DNA of 64,000 bases from Mycobacteroides chelonae (GTDB lineage Bacteria > Actinomycetota > Actinomycetes > Mycobacteriales > Mycobacteriaceae). Numbering within the stretch: the stretch's first letter is position 1; each line of letters begins with the position of its first letter. Under the pieces are notes generated by a model, which saw nothing but the letters and a program-made list of their open reading frames with translations, had not been told where the DNA came from and did not search any database. Shown piece by piece: positions 56,878 to 64,000 of the stretch. The stretch is from the NCBI RefSeq assembly GCF_016767715.1, contig NZ_CP050145.1, positions 2,914,001 to 2,978,000 of the forward strand. Reading direction: 5' to 3'. A program made the position numbers and the translations under genes.

Positions 56878-58242
56878 TCAGTCGCGGACGATGCCCTTGG
56901 TGCGCATCAAGAAGTCCGCGAGAAATCCGTCGTGTGGGACCTCGGGGTCCGCATACGACGTGAGATGCCTGCCGCTGTACACGTTGGCCACCGTAGGCTC
57001 GTTGAGCAGATCGTCGATCAGCTCCTCGTCCTTGGTAATCGCGTTGATCACCAAGGAATGCCGCAGCGGGGCAAGGCCGTCGGCGCGTGTCCACGGCGAG
57101 ACCCACACGCATGGGAACGCCAGCTCCGTGTTGAGTGGGCCGATGTCTGGTCGCGCCAGCAGGTGTACTGCCGGTCGCAGTACCGCCGAGCCGTCACCGA
57201 GGTCTGCGACCACCTGGTCGGCGCCCAGCAGCGCTGTGGTGCCGACAGATACGGCCGCCAGGTGCTCGGCATAGCGTCTGGCCGCCGCTATGGGCTGAGC
57301 TGGTAGCGCAGCACGTTCGTCGGTGATCGGAAGCGCGGGGATCGTCGCCAGCCTGGCGGTGATCGCTTCGGCCAGGGGTCGCGGATCGCCTTCGTAGAGA
57401 ACGGCGGTGGCGTTGGTGCAGGCCATCCCGCCCTGCCCGCTGATCGACTCGACGATGACGTCAAGGTAGTCGCGCCAGTCCTGTTCGGCGGTGATCAAGA
57501 TCTTGGTGCGGCCCGGCCCGTTCGTCAGCACCGTCGGGTCGTCGGCATAGCCGTCGACGACGTCTTGTCCCCCGTAGACGACGGCGAGGTCGGCGGCGGT
57601 GATGATCTCGGCCGCGCCCGCATGGTCGGTGGGTAGATAGAGGGCGTCTTCGGGCCGAAATCCGGCCTGGCGTAGGGCATTGACAAGCCGGTGTCCGGTG
57701 AAGGGTTCGCGCCGCGATGGACGGATTGCCACCCGGTAACCCACCGCCAGCGCCTGCGCCCACGTGCTGTGCACACCGGGGCTGTTCCCCGACGCGTGCA
57801 CGGCGAGCACCTCACCGCGGCGCGCCCACACCGCGCTTCCTCGCCGGGTGCGCTCGTCGCGCCAGTCGATGGCGGCGCCCATCGGGCGGGCAGGCGCCAC
57901 CGAATCGGCCGCGACCCGTACCGCGTCCGCGACACCACGGGCACTGGCCCGTGCAATCGCGATCGGTAGCCCCGACACCCGGCTGACCACCTCGACGTAT
58001 TGCTCGAAGCCGAGGCCGCCGAGCTGCGCGTCGACGAAGATCGCGGCAGCGTCTGCCAGCGCGGCGTTACACCGATCGTGTGGGAGGGGCTTGACCGTGC
58101 GTTGCGCCTGAATGCTGCGGCTCACATACAGCGGGGGCGCGATGCTCAGCTCGGCGACCGGCGCTCCGGCCACATCGGTGATCACCTCACGGTTTCGGGT
58201 GCGGTACTCGCCACCGGGGCCAAGGGCGTCAAGTGCGATCAC
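56878..58242 (-). CDS. LuxC-like acyl reductase (aldehyde-dehydrogenase fold)
   Basis: 454 residues. ALDH-fold protein with GEVLAVHASGNSPGVHS (about 143–160) and the catalytic cysteine in SGQGGMACTNATAVL (Cys275), the arrangement of LuxC-type acyl-CoA/acyl-enzyme reductases that produce aldehydes with NADPH. GTG 58242 is 2 bases after the stop of the adjacent ligase gene. LuxC normally takes acyl groups activated by LuxE, and the adjacent gene is LuxE-like. No luciferase genes are present, so the aldehyde serves another purpose. Confidence 0.82.
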   Translation of the reverse strand: MIALDALGPGGEYRTRNREVITDVAGAPVAELSIAPPLYVSRSIQAQRTVKPLPHDRCNAALADAAAIFVDAQLGGLGFEQYVEVVSRVSGLPIAIARASARGVADAVRVAADSVAPARPMGAAIDWRDERTRRGSAVWARRGEVLAVHASGNSPGVHSTWAQALAVGYRVAIRPSRREPFTGHRLVNALRQAGFRPEDALYLPTDHAGAAEIITAADLAVVYGGQDVVDGYADDPTVLTNGPGRTKILITAEQDWRDYLDVIVESISGQGGMACTNATAVLYEGDPRPLAEAITARLATIPALPITDERAALPAQPIAAARRYAEHLAAVSVGTTALLGADQVVADLGDGSAVLRPAVHLLARPDIGPLNTELAFPCVWVSPWTRADGLAPLRHSLVINAITKDEELIDDLLNEPTVANVYSGRHLTSYADPEVPHDGFLADFLMRTKGIVRD

Positions 58243-58244
58243 GA

Positions 58245-59336
58245 TCAGTAAACGCCCTCGATCACCGGCTCACCCTCAAAGTTGGCGACCGGGACCACTT
58301 CACTGACGGAATCACCAATCTGATTGTCCGGGCCATTCCTTCGAATCGCAGTGTCGCGTTCGAGGTTGTTCGGAATGAACATGCCCTTGCTGATGTGATT
58401 CATCACCACCTGGCCGCGCTCACCGTAGGGCACACACTCCCCCGTATCGGGATCGATCACCCAGAACACCACGTAGGGTGAGCGCGGATCGAAGACGAAG
58501 GCGTCCCCGTCAACGCGAGTCCTTGCCTGGGACAAGATCATTGTGCTACCGAAGGCCATCGCGATCTCGGCCGTCGGGAAGATCTCGCGGAGCAGATCGA
58601 GAGTGTCCAGGTCTACGTGGGCGCCGCTGATCAGTATGTAGCGGATCTTCTGGTTGACCAGGTCCACCATGGCGTCGTCGCGGGCGATGGCGCCCAGCAG
58701 CGGCGGGCTGGTGTGCAGGTTGGCGACCCGCTGGGTCTGCAGCACGAACCTGGCCTGCTCCAGGACGTGCTCGACATACCCAGACACTTCGGCGGTGGCG
58801 TTGCGTGCGGAGAGTTTCTTGACCCACCGTGGGTCGAGGTCCACCGCATAGAACACCGAACCCAGCCGCTCGCTGACCGCACGCGAGAAATGACCGACCC
58901 CGTGCGGGCCACTGGGCATGAGGAACAACAGACCCTGCCCTGCTACGAAGCCGCCGGCGGTGAAGTCCTCGACCTGCCATTGCGTGACCTGCTCAACCCA
59001 ATCGGGTAGTTGCGCCGTGCGTTTGGGTGCACCGGTGGTGCCACCGGATTCGAAGATCTTGGGCACCGGCGCCGGGGTTCCATAGCCGCGCGGGATGAGG
59101 TCCTCGACGGGTGCATCACGCAGCTCGTTGACCAGGTTCGGGAACAGCCGAAGGTCCTCGAAAACCTTTACGTCGGTCAACGGGTCGAAGTTCAGGGTCT
59201 GCGCGGTGCGCAACCAGAACGCCGACCCGGTGTCCTCGCCGAAATGCCAGGCGATCGCGGCACGCAAGTAGGCCTCGGGATCTGGGACGGGCCCGGTTCG
59301 CGGGACGTCCAACAGCGAGAGGTCGATCTCAGCCAT
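58245..59336 (-). CDS. LuxE-like/phenylacetate-CoA-ligase-like adenylating enzyme
   Basis: 363 residues. P-loop of acyl-adenylating enzymes is FESGGTTGAPKRT (about 95–107); a later block VVFWVIDPDTGECVPYGERGQVV corresponds to the adenylate-forming motif with Tyr/Gly. Short length and no full C-terminal lid domain fit the LuxE (acyl-protein synthetase) group. ATG 59336 (MAEIDLSLLD) is preferred over a start 45 bases upstream. It is immediately before the LuxC-like gene. 93 gene-free bases separate it from the upstream reductase gene. Confidence 0.8.
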   Translation of the reverse strand: MAEIDLSLLDVPRTGPVPDPEAYLRAAIAWHFGEDTGSAFWLRTAQTLNFDPLTDVKVFEDLRLFPNLVNELRDAPVEDLIPRGYGTPAPVPKIFESGGTTGAPKRTAQLPDWVEQVTQWQVEDFTAGGFVAGQGLLFLMPSGPHGVGHFSRAVSERLGSVFYAVDLDPRWVKKLSARNATAEVSGYVEHVLEQARFVLQTQRVANLHTSPPLLGAIARDDAMVDLVNQKIRYILISGAHVDLDTLDLLREIFPTAEIAMAFGSTMILSQARTRVDGDAFVFDPRSPYVVFWVIDPDTGECVPYGERGQVVMNHISKGMFIPNNLERDTAIRRNGPDNQIGDSVSEVVPVANFEGEPVIEGVY

Positions 59337-59429
59337 GCGGCCATCCTGGCGCAGGAAACGCGATCCTAGAAGGAGTTTCACCGCCGTTCGTGGCGCGTTA
59401 ACCCTGCCGGATCGCTGTGGGGCTGTCTA

Positions 59430-60443
59430 CTAGCGGACTTTCGCTGCCGTGCGATCGTCGATTTCGCGGCGCAGTTCTGGCCCCGACCACTTCTCACCGG
59501 ATGCGGTTGCCTGGTGGATCAGGCTGACGAGCGCGGCGTTGACCGGCGCACTGACGCCGAGCTTCTTGGCAAGCTCGACTACTTCCCCGTTGATGTAGTC
59601 GATTTCGGTCGGCCTGCCACGGGTGAGGTCGTCCAGCATGGACGAGCGCGCCTGAGGGTCAATCTCGACCATCTGCCGAGCCGCCCGGGCGAACACGGCG
59701 TCCGGCATCCGCAGCACCCAGGGCATGAACGCGAGCGGCGCCGCAAGAGGACTGACCACTGCCTGGCCACTGCGGCGCAGCAGCCCCAGTGCCTCGCGTT
59801 GCGCGGCGGCCAGGACCAGACGGTAGTCCCGCTGTCCCAGTTCGGCTTTCAGCGGCAAGCCCGAGAGTGCGTTGACCGCATTGTTGAGGTTGACCACGAG
59901 CTTTCCCCACTGAACCGCCGACATGTCCTCACGCACGGCGGTAGGCAACCCGCTCTCGGTCAGTGCCTGTGCCAGGGACTCCGCACCCGTAGAGATCGAC
60001 AACTTTCCCTGCGTGCCCTGATGAAAGTGCGCCGGCCCGACCTGCGCGACGTTGAAGCCGACCATTCCGGTAATGACGCGGTGCTGCGTGACGTATCGCG
60101 ATATCTCGGTGGGGTTGCGTATCCCGTTCTGCAGACTGACCACCACAGCTCCGGGCCGGAGCCGGTCGGCCAGCGACGCCGCCATCTCCGCGGTCGCGGC
60201 CGATTTCACCGTCACCAGCACCACATCGGCGGCGCGGACCGCATCGATGTCTTCGGAGAACACGCATTTGTCTCCGGGAATCGTCGCCGACCAACCCAGA
60301 TAGTCCGAAAGAGCGAGACCACGCTCGGTGATCGACTCGCCTAGGGCGGCGCGGCCGATGTACACCAAGTCATGCCCGGCGGCCTGCAGCCTGCCGCCCA
60401 CATAACAGCCGATGCTTCCGGCCCCCGCGACAGCGATTCTCAT
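59430..60443 (-). CDS. ketopantoate reductase-family (ApbA/PanE) oxidoreductase
   Basis: 337 residues. NADP-binding Rossmann motif VAGAGSIGCYVGG (6–13 GxGxxG), catalytic-lysine region VQWGKLVVNLNNAVNALSG, and C-terminal RGRPTEIDYINGEVVELAKKLGVSAPVN. The family reduces 2-oxo acids such as ketopantoate. In this accessory operon it probably acts on a pathway 2-oxo acid rather than in CoA synthesis. ATG 60443 overlaps the stop of the lactonase-like gene (ATGA). Confidence 0.85.
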   Translation of the reverse strand: MRIAVAGAGSIGCYVGGRLQAAGHDLVYIGRAALGESITERGLALSDYLGWSATIPGDKCVFSEDIDAVRAADVVLVTVKSAATAEMAASLADRLRPGAVVVSLQNGIRNPTEISRYVTQHRVITGMVGFNVAQVGPAHFHQGTQGKLSISTGAESLAQALTESGLPTAVREDMSAVQWGKLVVNLNNAVNALSGLPLKAELGQRDYRLVLAAAQREALGLLRRSGQAVVSPLAAPLAFMPWVLRMPDAVFARAARQMVEIDPQARSSMLDDLTRGRPTEIDYINGEVVELAKKLGVSAPVNAALVSLIHQATASGEKWSGPELRREIDDRTAAKVR

Positions 60444-61309
60444 TGGGCTCCAAACTCAACGCTCTGCGCGGTCGCGCGGGCACGATCCCAATAGTACGGA
60501 TTGTGCGAGTTGATGACCTCCACATCGTCGCGCGTGACCAGCTCACGTAGCTGTTGCGCGTTGTACAGCCGCGAGGTGGCATCGGCCTGCACCAGACTCT
60601 GAAACACCTTGAACACCAACGGGCATCGCGGATCTGTGAGCATTTCATCGGGGTGCATGAAGGCATCACCCGCGTGTACGAGCCACCGCGGGCGCCCGAT
60701 GCCACCGGTGTCGATCACCACGCCGACATGCCCACGGCTATGCCCCGGAAGCGGAATGATCGCGATCTCCTCGGGCAGACCGTGGAGTTGCCGCACGGCG
60801 CGGAAGCCGAACCACTGATCGCCACCGATCGAATACTCGGACCAGCGGTCACCTTCTCTACGTCCCATGAGTTCGGGCTGCCCGCTGTAGCGCACCTTGT
60901 CGTGAAGTGTCAGCTGCGCACGTATGGATTCTGCTTCGATCGCGTGCACATGCAAACGCGCGTTGGGAAAGTCGTCGACTCCGCCGACGTGATCGTGGTC
61001 GTGATGGGTGAGCACGATGTCGGTGACATCGGCAGGGTCATAACCGAGTGCCTGCACCTGGCGCACCGCTGCCTCCGATTCGGCGAACCGAGGGTTGAGC
61101 AGAAGCTTGAGGGGACGGCCGATCCTGGCCACCGGATCGGCGACATCGCGCAGGCCGAATCCGGTGTCGACAAGCAGCAGCCGCGTTCCGGTGTCGACGA
61201 GCAGACAATGGCAAATCAGCCGGCCGCGCTGCCAGGGTGCTCCCGCGCCTTCCATGAGCCGTTTCCCGACGGGCGCCATCGTGCCACAGTTCAGGTGATG
61301 AATGCGCAT
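60440..61309 (-). CDS. N-acyl-homoserine-lactonase-like metallo-beta-lactamase-fold hydrolase
   Basis: 289 residues. MBL fold with LTHHDHDHVGGVDDF, IIPLPGHSRGHVGVV and HAGDAFMHPDEM; the closest family by layout is the AiiA/AttM lactonase group. The metal motif reads HxDxDH, with the second His replaced by Asp, a variant seen in some MBL subfamilies. ATG 61309. Substrate unknown; lactone or ester opening is inferred. It overlaps the reductase gene and follows RidA by 2 bases. Confidence 0.84.
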   Translation of the reverse strand: MRIHHLNCGTMAPVGKRLMEGAGAPWQRGRLICHCLLVDTGTRLLLVDTGFGLRDVADPVARIGRPLKLLLNPRFAESEAAVRQVQALGYDPADVTDIVLTHHDHDHVGGVDDFPNARLHVHAIEAESIRAQLTLHDKVRYSGQPELMGRREGDRWSEYSIGGDQWFGFRAVRQLHGLPEEIAIIPLPGHSRGHVGVVIDTGGIGRPRWLVHAGDAFMHPDEMLTDPRCPLVFKVFQSLVQADATSRLYNAQQLRELVTRDDVEVINSHNPYYWDRARATAQSVEFGAQ

Positions 61310-61311
61310 GG

Positions 61312-61704
61312 TTAATCCTCTGACCCGGAAAGCTTCGCGAGCGCATCTATCTCCACCAGCAGCCCGGGCGGGAGCCCACCAAAAAGGGTGGTCCGCGCCG
61401 GGTAGGGCTTGCTGATGGTGTCCTCGAACGCCTTGTTCAGCTCGGCGAATCCTTCTGGTGCGTGAAGGAATACCCGCAGCATCAGCACATCGCCGAAATC
61501 GGCTCCGGCCGCATTCAAGATCGCCTCGATGTTGCGCAATGCCTGGACGGTCTGCGCGTAGACGGTCTCTCCGGCCAGCGAACGGGTCTGGGCATTGATC
61601 CCCACTTGCCCGGACACCTGCAGGGTGTCACCAATGCGTATGGCTTGCGAGTAGGCGCCGACGGGATCTGGCGCCGCGTTGGTTTCGATCTGAGCCTTGG
61701 CCAT
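61312..61704 (-). CDS. RidA-family enamine/imine deaminase
   Basis: 130 residues. Starts with IETNAAPDPVGAYSQAIRIGDTLQVSGQVG, has the substrate-binding arginine in KPYPARTTLFGGLPPG (Arg104) and the terminal VEIDALA. It hydrolyses reactive enamines/imines formed by PLP enzymes or amine oxidation. AAAGGAG lies 6 bases before ATG 61704. In this operon it suggests that an imine intermediate occurs. Confidence 0.87.
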   Translation of the reverse strand: MAKAQIETNAAPDPVGAYSQAIRIGDTLQVSGQVGINAQTRSLAGETVYAQTVQALRNIEAILNAAGADFGDVLMLRVFLHAPEGFAELNKAFEDTISKPYPARTTLFGGLPPGLLVEIDALAKLSGSED

Positions 61705-61737
61705 CCGAACTCCTTTGCTACCAAATGAATGAGACGG

Positions 61738-62781
61738 TTATGAGGTGGGTCCGCTCGAGGACGGGCGGGGAAGGGTTTCTCTCAGGACGCGCAGGGCATT
61801 GCCGCCGAGAACCCCGGCTGCCCCGGACGCATCGAAGCCGGTGCGCAACAGTGCGTCGATCAGCGACGGAAATCCGGTGGGCCCGTCGAACCCCGGGACA
61901 TACCTGGGTATGCCGTTCATATCCGTTCCAATGCAGAGGTGCTCGGGGCCGACCAGCTCTGCCAGGTGCGAGGCGTGCCGAGCGAATTCATCCAGGTCTC
62001 GCATGCCGATGCCGCGAAATCCCATCGGCCACAATCCGATCAGGCCGCCGGTGGCGGATATCGCACGCGCCTCCTCGTCGCTGATGTAGCGCGGAAATTC
62101 ATGGACCGCCAATGCGCCGGTGTGCGAACTGACCACCGGTGCGGACGTCTGATCGCAGACGGCCAAAGTGGTAGCCGCGTCGGCGTGCGCCAGATCTATC
62201 AGCATGCCCAGCCGGTTGGCTTCTGCGACAACCTCTTTACCGAGGGCGGTCAGACCCGAGGAGTATCGTCCGGACCGCACTGCCCTGCTGCCCCTACTCC
62301 CGGATAGCGACGTACCGATCGTTCCAAGGGCGTTGTCCGCGTAGTGCACCAGACCCAGCACCCGCACCCCCATGCGGTGAAGGTCGATCAGCCGATCCGG
62401 TTGTGCTCCCACCACATCGGCGCCTTCGACACCGAGCATGACTGTGGCAGTGTCGCCTGCTTCGATCTGCTCTACGGTCTCCACCACCGCGATACCCGCC
62501 GCGGAGGCCTCGGCCCGGGCCAGCTCCAGCTGGGCCTTCACGCCATTCCATGGCGAGCGCAGTCGCCATGCGGTACCCAGCAATGCGTCCCCGACTGCGG
62601 TGACGATAGCGAGGTTCACCTTGCCCTTGGGCAACTGCGACAGCGGTTCGGACTGCATGTCTATTGTCTTGGCGCCCAATGTGCGCAGCCATCGCGGCAC
62701 AATGCTCAGGCCGTGGGTGTGCATGTCGATGGTCAGCGCGGTGTCGTTGAGCTTCCTGGCTTGCTCGACCGTGGTGCTCAT
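61738..62781 (-). CDS. membrane-dipeptidase (M19) family amidohydrolase
   Basis: 347 residues. TIM-barrel M19 family: IDMHTHG (His21, His23), MLGVEGADVVGAQPDRL (Glu), VLGLVHYADNALG, MLIDLAHADAATTLAVCD, VVSSHTGALAVHEFPRYISDEEARAISATGG, and IGTDMNG near the end. No signal peptide despite the family name, so it is cytosolic here. ATG 62781. Substrate could be a dipeptide, lactam or N-acyl amino acid. Confidence 0.86.
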   Translation of the reverse strand: MSTTVEQARKLNDTALTIDMHTHGLSIVPRWLRTLGAKTIDMQSEPLSQLPKGKVNLAIVTAVGDALLGTAWRLRSPWNGVKAQLELARAEASAAGIAVVETVEQIEAGDTATVMLGVEGADVVGAQPDRLIDLHRMGVRVLGLVHYADNALGTIGTSLSGSRGSRAVRSGRYSSGLTALGKEVVAEANRLGMLIDLAHADAATTLAVCDQTSAPVVSSHTGALAVHEFPRYISDEEARAISATGGLIGLWPMGFRGIGMRDLDEFARHASHLAELVGPEHLCIGTDMNGIPRYVPGFDGPTGFPSLIDALLRTGFDASGAAGVLGGNALRVLRETLPRPSSSGPTS

Positions 62782-62806
62782 ATCGGGCGCCTCGCGATTC
62801 CGGGCA

Positions 62807-63622
62807 TCATTGGAGGGCCTCGGGGGCGGTTTTGATCACGTCGTCCCAGAGCGGCCGGAACTGGAACCATCCGGCGGCGGGGGTGCCGATCTGGTTGTAG
62901 ACCGAGACGGCGGTGTCATGGTCGATCGATCGTGGTTCACCAGCGGCCATCGCGAGCAGCTGCGCCTGGCAGGAGCGTTCCATCGTGATGAACCACCAGG
63001 CGGCCTCCGCCACCGAGTGGCCCACGGTAAGCAGCCCGTGATTCTGCAAGATCACCGCCTTGGTGGACCCGAGCGCGGATCCGATCGCCCGGCCTTCTTC
63101 GAGGTCGCTAACCACGCCGCGGTAGTCGGTGTACACCGCGTGGTCTTCGTAAAAGGCGCATGCATCCTGCGTGATGGGCAGTAGCGGCTGCCCCAGCGAT
63201 GAGAACGCCTTGCCATGTATCGAGTGCGCGTGCGCCGCGGCGATCACATCGGGCCTGGCCTTGTGCACCTCGGAGTGAATGCAGAACGCCGCCCTGTTCA
63301 CCGGCCGGCTGCCGGTGATCACGTTGCCGTCGTGATCGACCTGGATCAGGTCGGACACGGTGATGTGCCGGAAGTTCATGCCGAAGGGGTTCACCCAGAA
63401 CGTATCGGGGAACTCCGGGTCCCGGACGGTGATGTGCCCGGCCACCCCTTCGGAGAAGCCGAATGCCCCGAATATCCGGAATGCGGCTGCCAACTCACGC
63501 AGTCGGCGATCACGCTCCTGCTCGACCGTCGCCGCCGGGGCCGGACTCATCGGGACGGCATCGGCGGAACCGACCATGTACGCGGACAATCCCTCGTCCA
63601 CCACAACATCTCCGGAGGTCAT
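62807..63622 (-). CDS. class II aldolase/adducin-family protein
   Basis: 271 residues. Metal ligands: IAAAHAHSIHGKAF (HxH) and ILQNHGLLTVG (His), plus the upstream FGFSEGVAGHITVRDPE block whose Glu is the usual catalytic residue. Members are aldolases, epimerases or decarboxylases. ATG 63622 (MTSGDVVVDEG) has AAGGTGGG closely upstream. It is the first gene of the seven-gene minus-strand operon, 25 bases before the dipeptidase gene, and has an operator-like inverted repeat 14 bases upstream of its start. Confidence 0.85.
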   Translation of the reverse strand: MTSGDVVVDEGLSAYMVGSADAVPMSPAPAATVEQERDRRLRELAAAFRIFGAFGFSEGVAGHITVRDPEFPDTFWVNPFGMNFRHITVSDLIQVDHDGNVITGSRPVNRAAFCIHSEVHKARPDVIAAAHAHSIHGKAFSSLGQPLLPITQDACAFYEDHAVYTDYRGVVSDLEEGRAIGSALGSTKAVILQNHGLLTVGHSVAEAAWWFITMERSCQAQLLAMAAGEPRSIDHDTAVSVYNQIGTPAAGWFQFRPLWDDVIKTAPEALQ

Positions 63623-63636
63623 GTACCCACCTTTCA

Positions 63637-63650
63637 ATACATATCTGTAT
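63637..63650. promoter_or_regulatory. operator-like inverted repeat before the class II aldolase gene
   Basis: ATACA-TATC-TGTAT has perfect 5-base arms around 4 bases, 14 bases upstream of the aldolase start. The same TATCTGTAT core recurs at 63826–63834, which supports binding by the divergently encoded TetR protein. Confidence 0.6.
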
Positions 63651-63821
63651 CTGATGATCACAAGCTACCCCCGCTGCGGAAAACCCGTCAAGAGGAGCTG
63701 CATCCGAAGATGCTGGCACGAATAATGCTTGATTACAGATCAACCAGATGACTGATCGTCGCGAATCGCCCTACCGCCATCTCGCGGTTTCTCCAGCTAT
63801 TTTGCGTGCACTCACTGTAGG

Positions 63822-63835
63822 ATACGTATCTGTAT
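63822..63835. promoter_or_regulatory. operator-like inverted repeat before the divergent TetR gene
   Basis: ATACG-TATC-TGTAT, within GATACGTATCTGTATC (63821–63836), matches the site at 63637–63650 except for one arm base. It is 41 bases upstream of the TetR start. An adjacent GAAA-ATACG-TTTC repeat lies at 63837–63849. Confidence 0.6.
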
Positions 63836-63876
63836 CGAAAATACGTTTCACGGATCACACCACAGAAGGGGCGCCC

Positions 63877-64000
63877 ATGCCGACCGGTTCGACGCGCCGA
63901 CGCGAACAGACCCGCGCCCGCCTGATGGAGGCCGCACTCGACGTGTTCGCCGACCGAGGATTCCATGGCGCCAGCATCGAGAACATCTGCGAAAAGGCAG
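63877..64000 (+). CDS. TetR-family regulator, 5' part only (runs off the window edge)
   Basis: First 41 codons of a TetR regulator: MPTGSTRRREQTRARLMEAA then LDVFADRGFHGASIENICEKA, the first two helices of the HTH. AGAAGGGG lies 6 bases before ATG 63877. It is divergent from the seven-gene operon, with two matching inverted repeats in the 254-base gap, so it is the probable repressor of that operon and of itself. Confidence 0.88.
   Translation, partial: MPTGSTRRREQTRARLMEAALDVFADRGFHGASIENICEKA

Noticed and set aside
1-64000. tRNA, rRNA, CRISPR arrays, insertion sequences, integrases or phage structural genes
   Set aside because: I looked for cloverleaf-like tracts, regularly spaced repeats and transposase/integrase motifs in gaps and on both strands and found none. 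Reading by eye could miss a divergent tRNA, so a tRNAscan run would be the decisive check.

Overview
The window is a high-GC actinobacterial chromosome segment, and everything points to the Mycobacterium abscessus/chelonae group (Mycobacteroides). The backbone follows the M. tuberculosis Rv2555c–Rv2614c order (alaS, rarA, transglutaminase/ATP-grasp genes, aspS, zinc peptidase, SOS radical-SAM gene, hisS, ppiB, rel, apt, secF, secD, yajC, ruvBAC, yebC, pdxT, tesB, pdxS, pimA, patA, pgsA, HIT, thrS). A class A beta-lactamase of the BlaMab type sits directly behind ppiB. GTG starts and 4-base ATGA/GTGA overlaps are frequent. Both are typical of mycobacteria. The species call is an inference from synteny and remembered protein sequences, not from a search.

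Layout. 1–3909: 5' part of alaS, a small exported proline-rich protein, rarA and a DUF3097 gene, all on the minus strand. 4076–5745: a convergent accessory pair, a seven-helix membrane protein and an ImmA/IrrE-like HExxH protein. 5823–15057: a kinase-fold phosphotransferase, then a minus-strand operon of two transglutaminase-like proteins, a circularly permuted ATP-grasp/alpha-E protein and a zinc metallopeptidase, which looks like a peptide-ligating and peptide-cleaving module. 15180–18986: an F420-type oxidoreductase, a two-gene metal-permease-like pair, a HAD hydrolase and a DUF389 membrane protein. 18992–32586: aspS, an esterase, a zinc peptidase, a LexA-controlled radical-SAM gene, hisS, a metallo-beta-lactamase-fold hydrolase, ppiB–bla, rel and apt. 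32583–40063: a peptide-binding lipoprotein, secF–secD–yajC and ruvC–ruvA–ruvB behind a second perfect LexA box. 40184–42091: a TetR regulator, a membrane methyltransferase-like protein and a PAP2 phosphatase that share a palindromic operator. 42037–52322: yebC, an HD protein, the vitamin B6 genes pdxT/pdxS with tesB, then the phosphatidylinositol-mannoside cluster (NUDIX, pimA, patA, pgsA, HIT) and thrS. 52414–56875: accessory genes (GlxA-like regulator facing a DJ-1 protein, hotdog thioesterase, DUF1990, a small secreted Cys protein, an F420/PPOX protein).

56878–64000 is the most interesting stretch. It is a seven-gene minus-strand operon encoding a class II aldolase, an M19 dipeptidase, a RidA protein, a lactonase-like hydrolase, a ketopantoate-reductase-like enzyme, a LuxE-like adenylating ligase and a LuxC-like acyl reductase. 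It is headed by a divergent TetR gene that runs off the window, with two matching operator-like inverted repeats between them. This reads as a dedicated catabolic or biosynthetic pathway with a carboxylic-acid-to-aldehyde step. I do not recognise it as a described system.

No rRNA, tRNA, CRISPR array, insertion sequence or integrase was seen. No gene-free gap exceeds about 260 bases.
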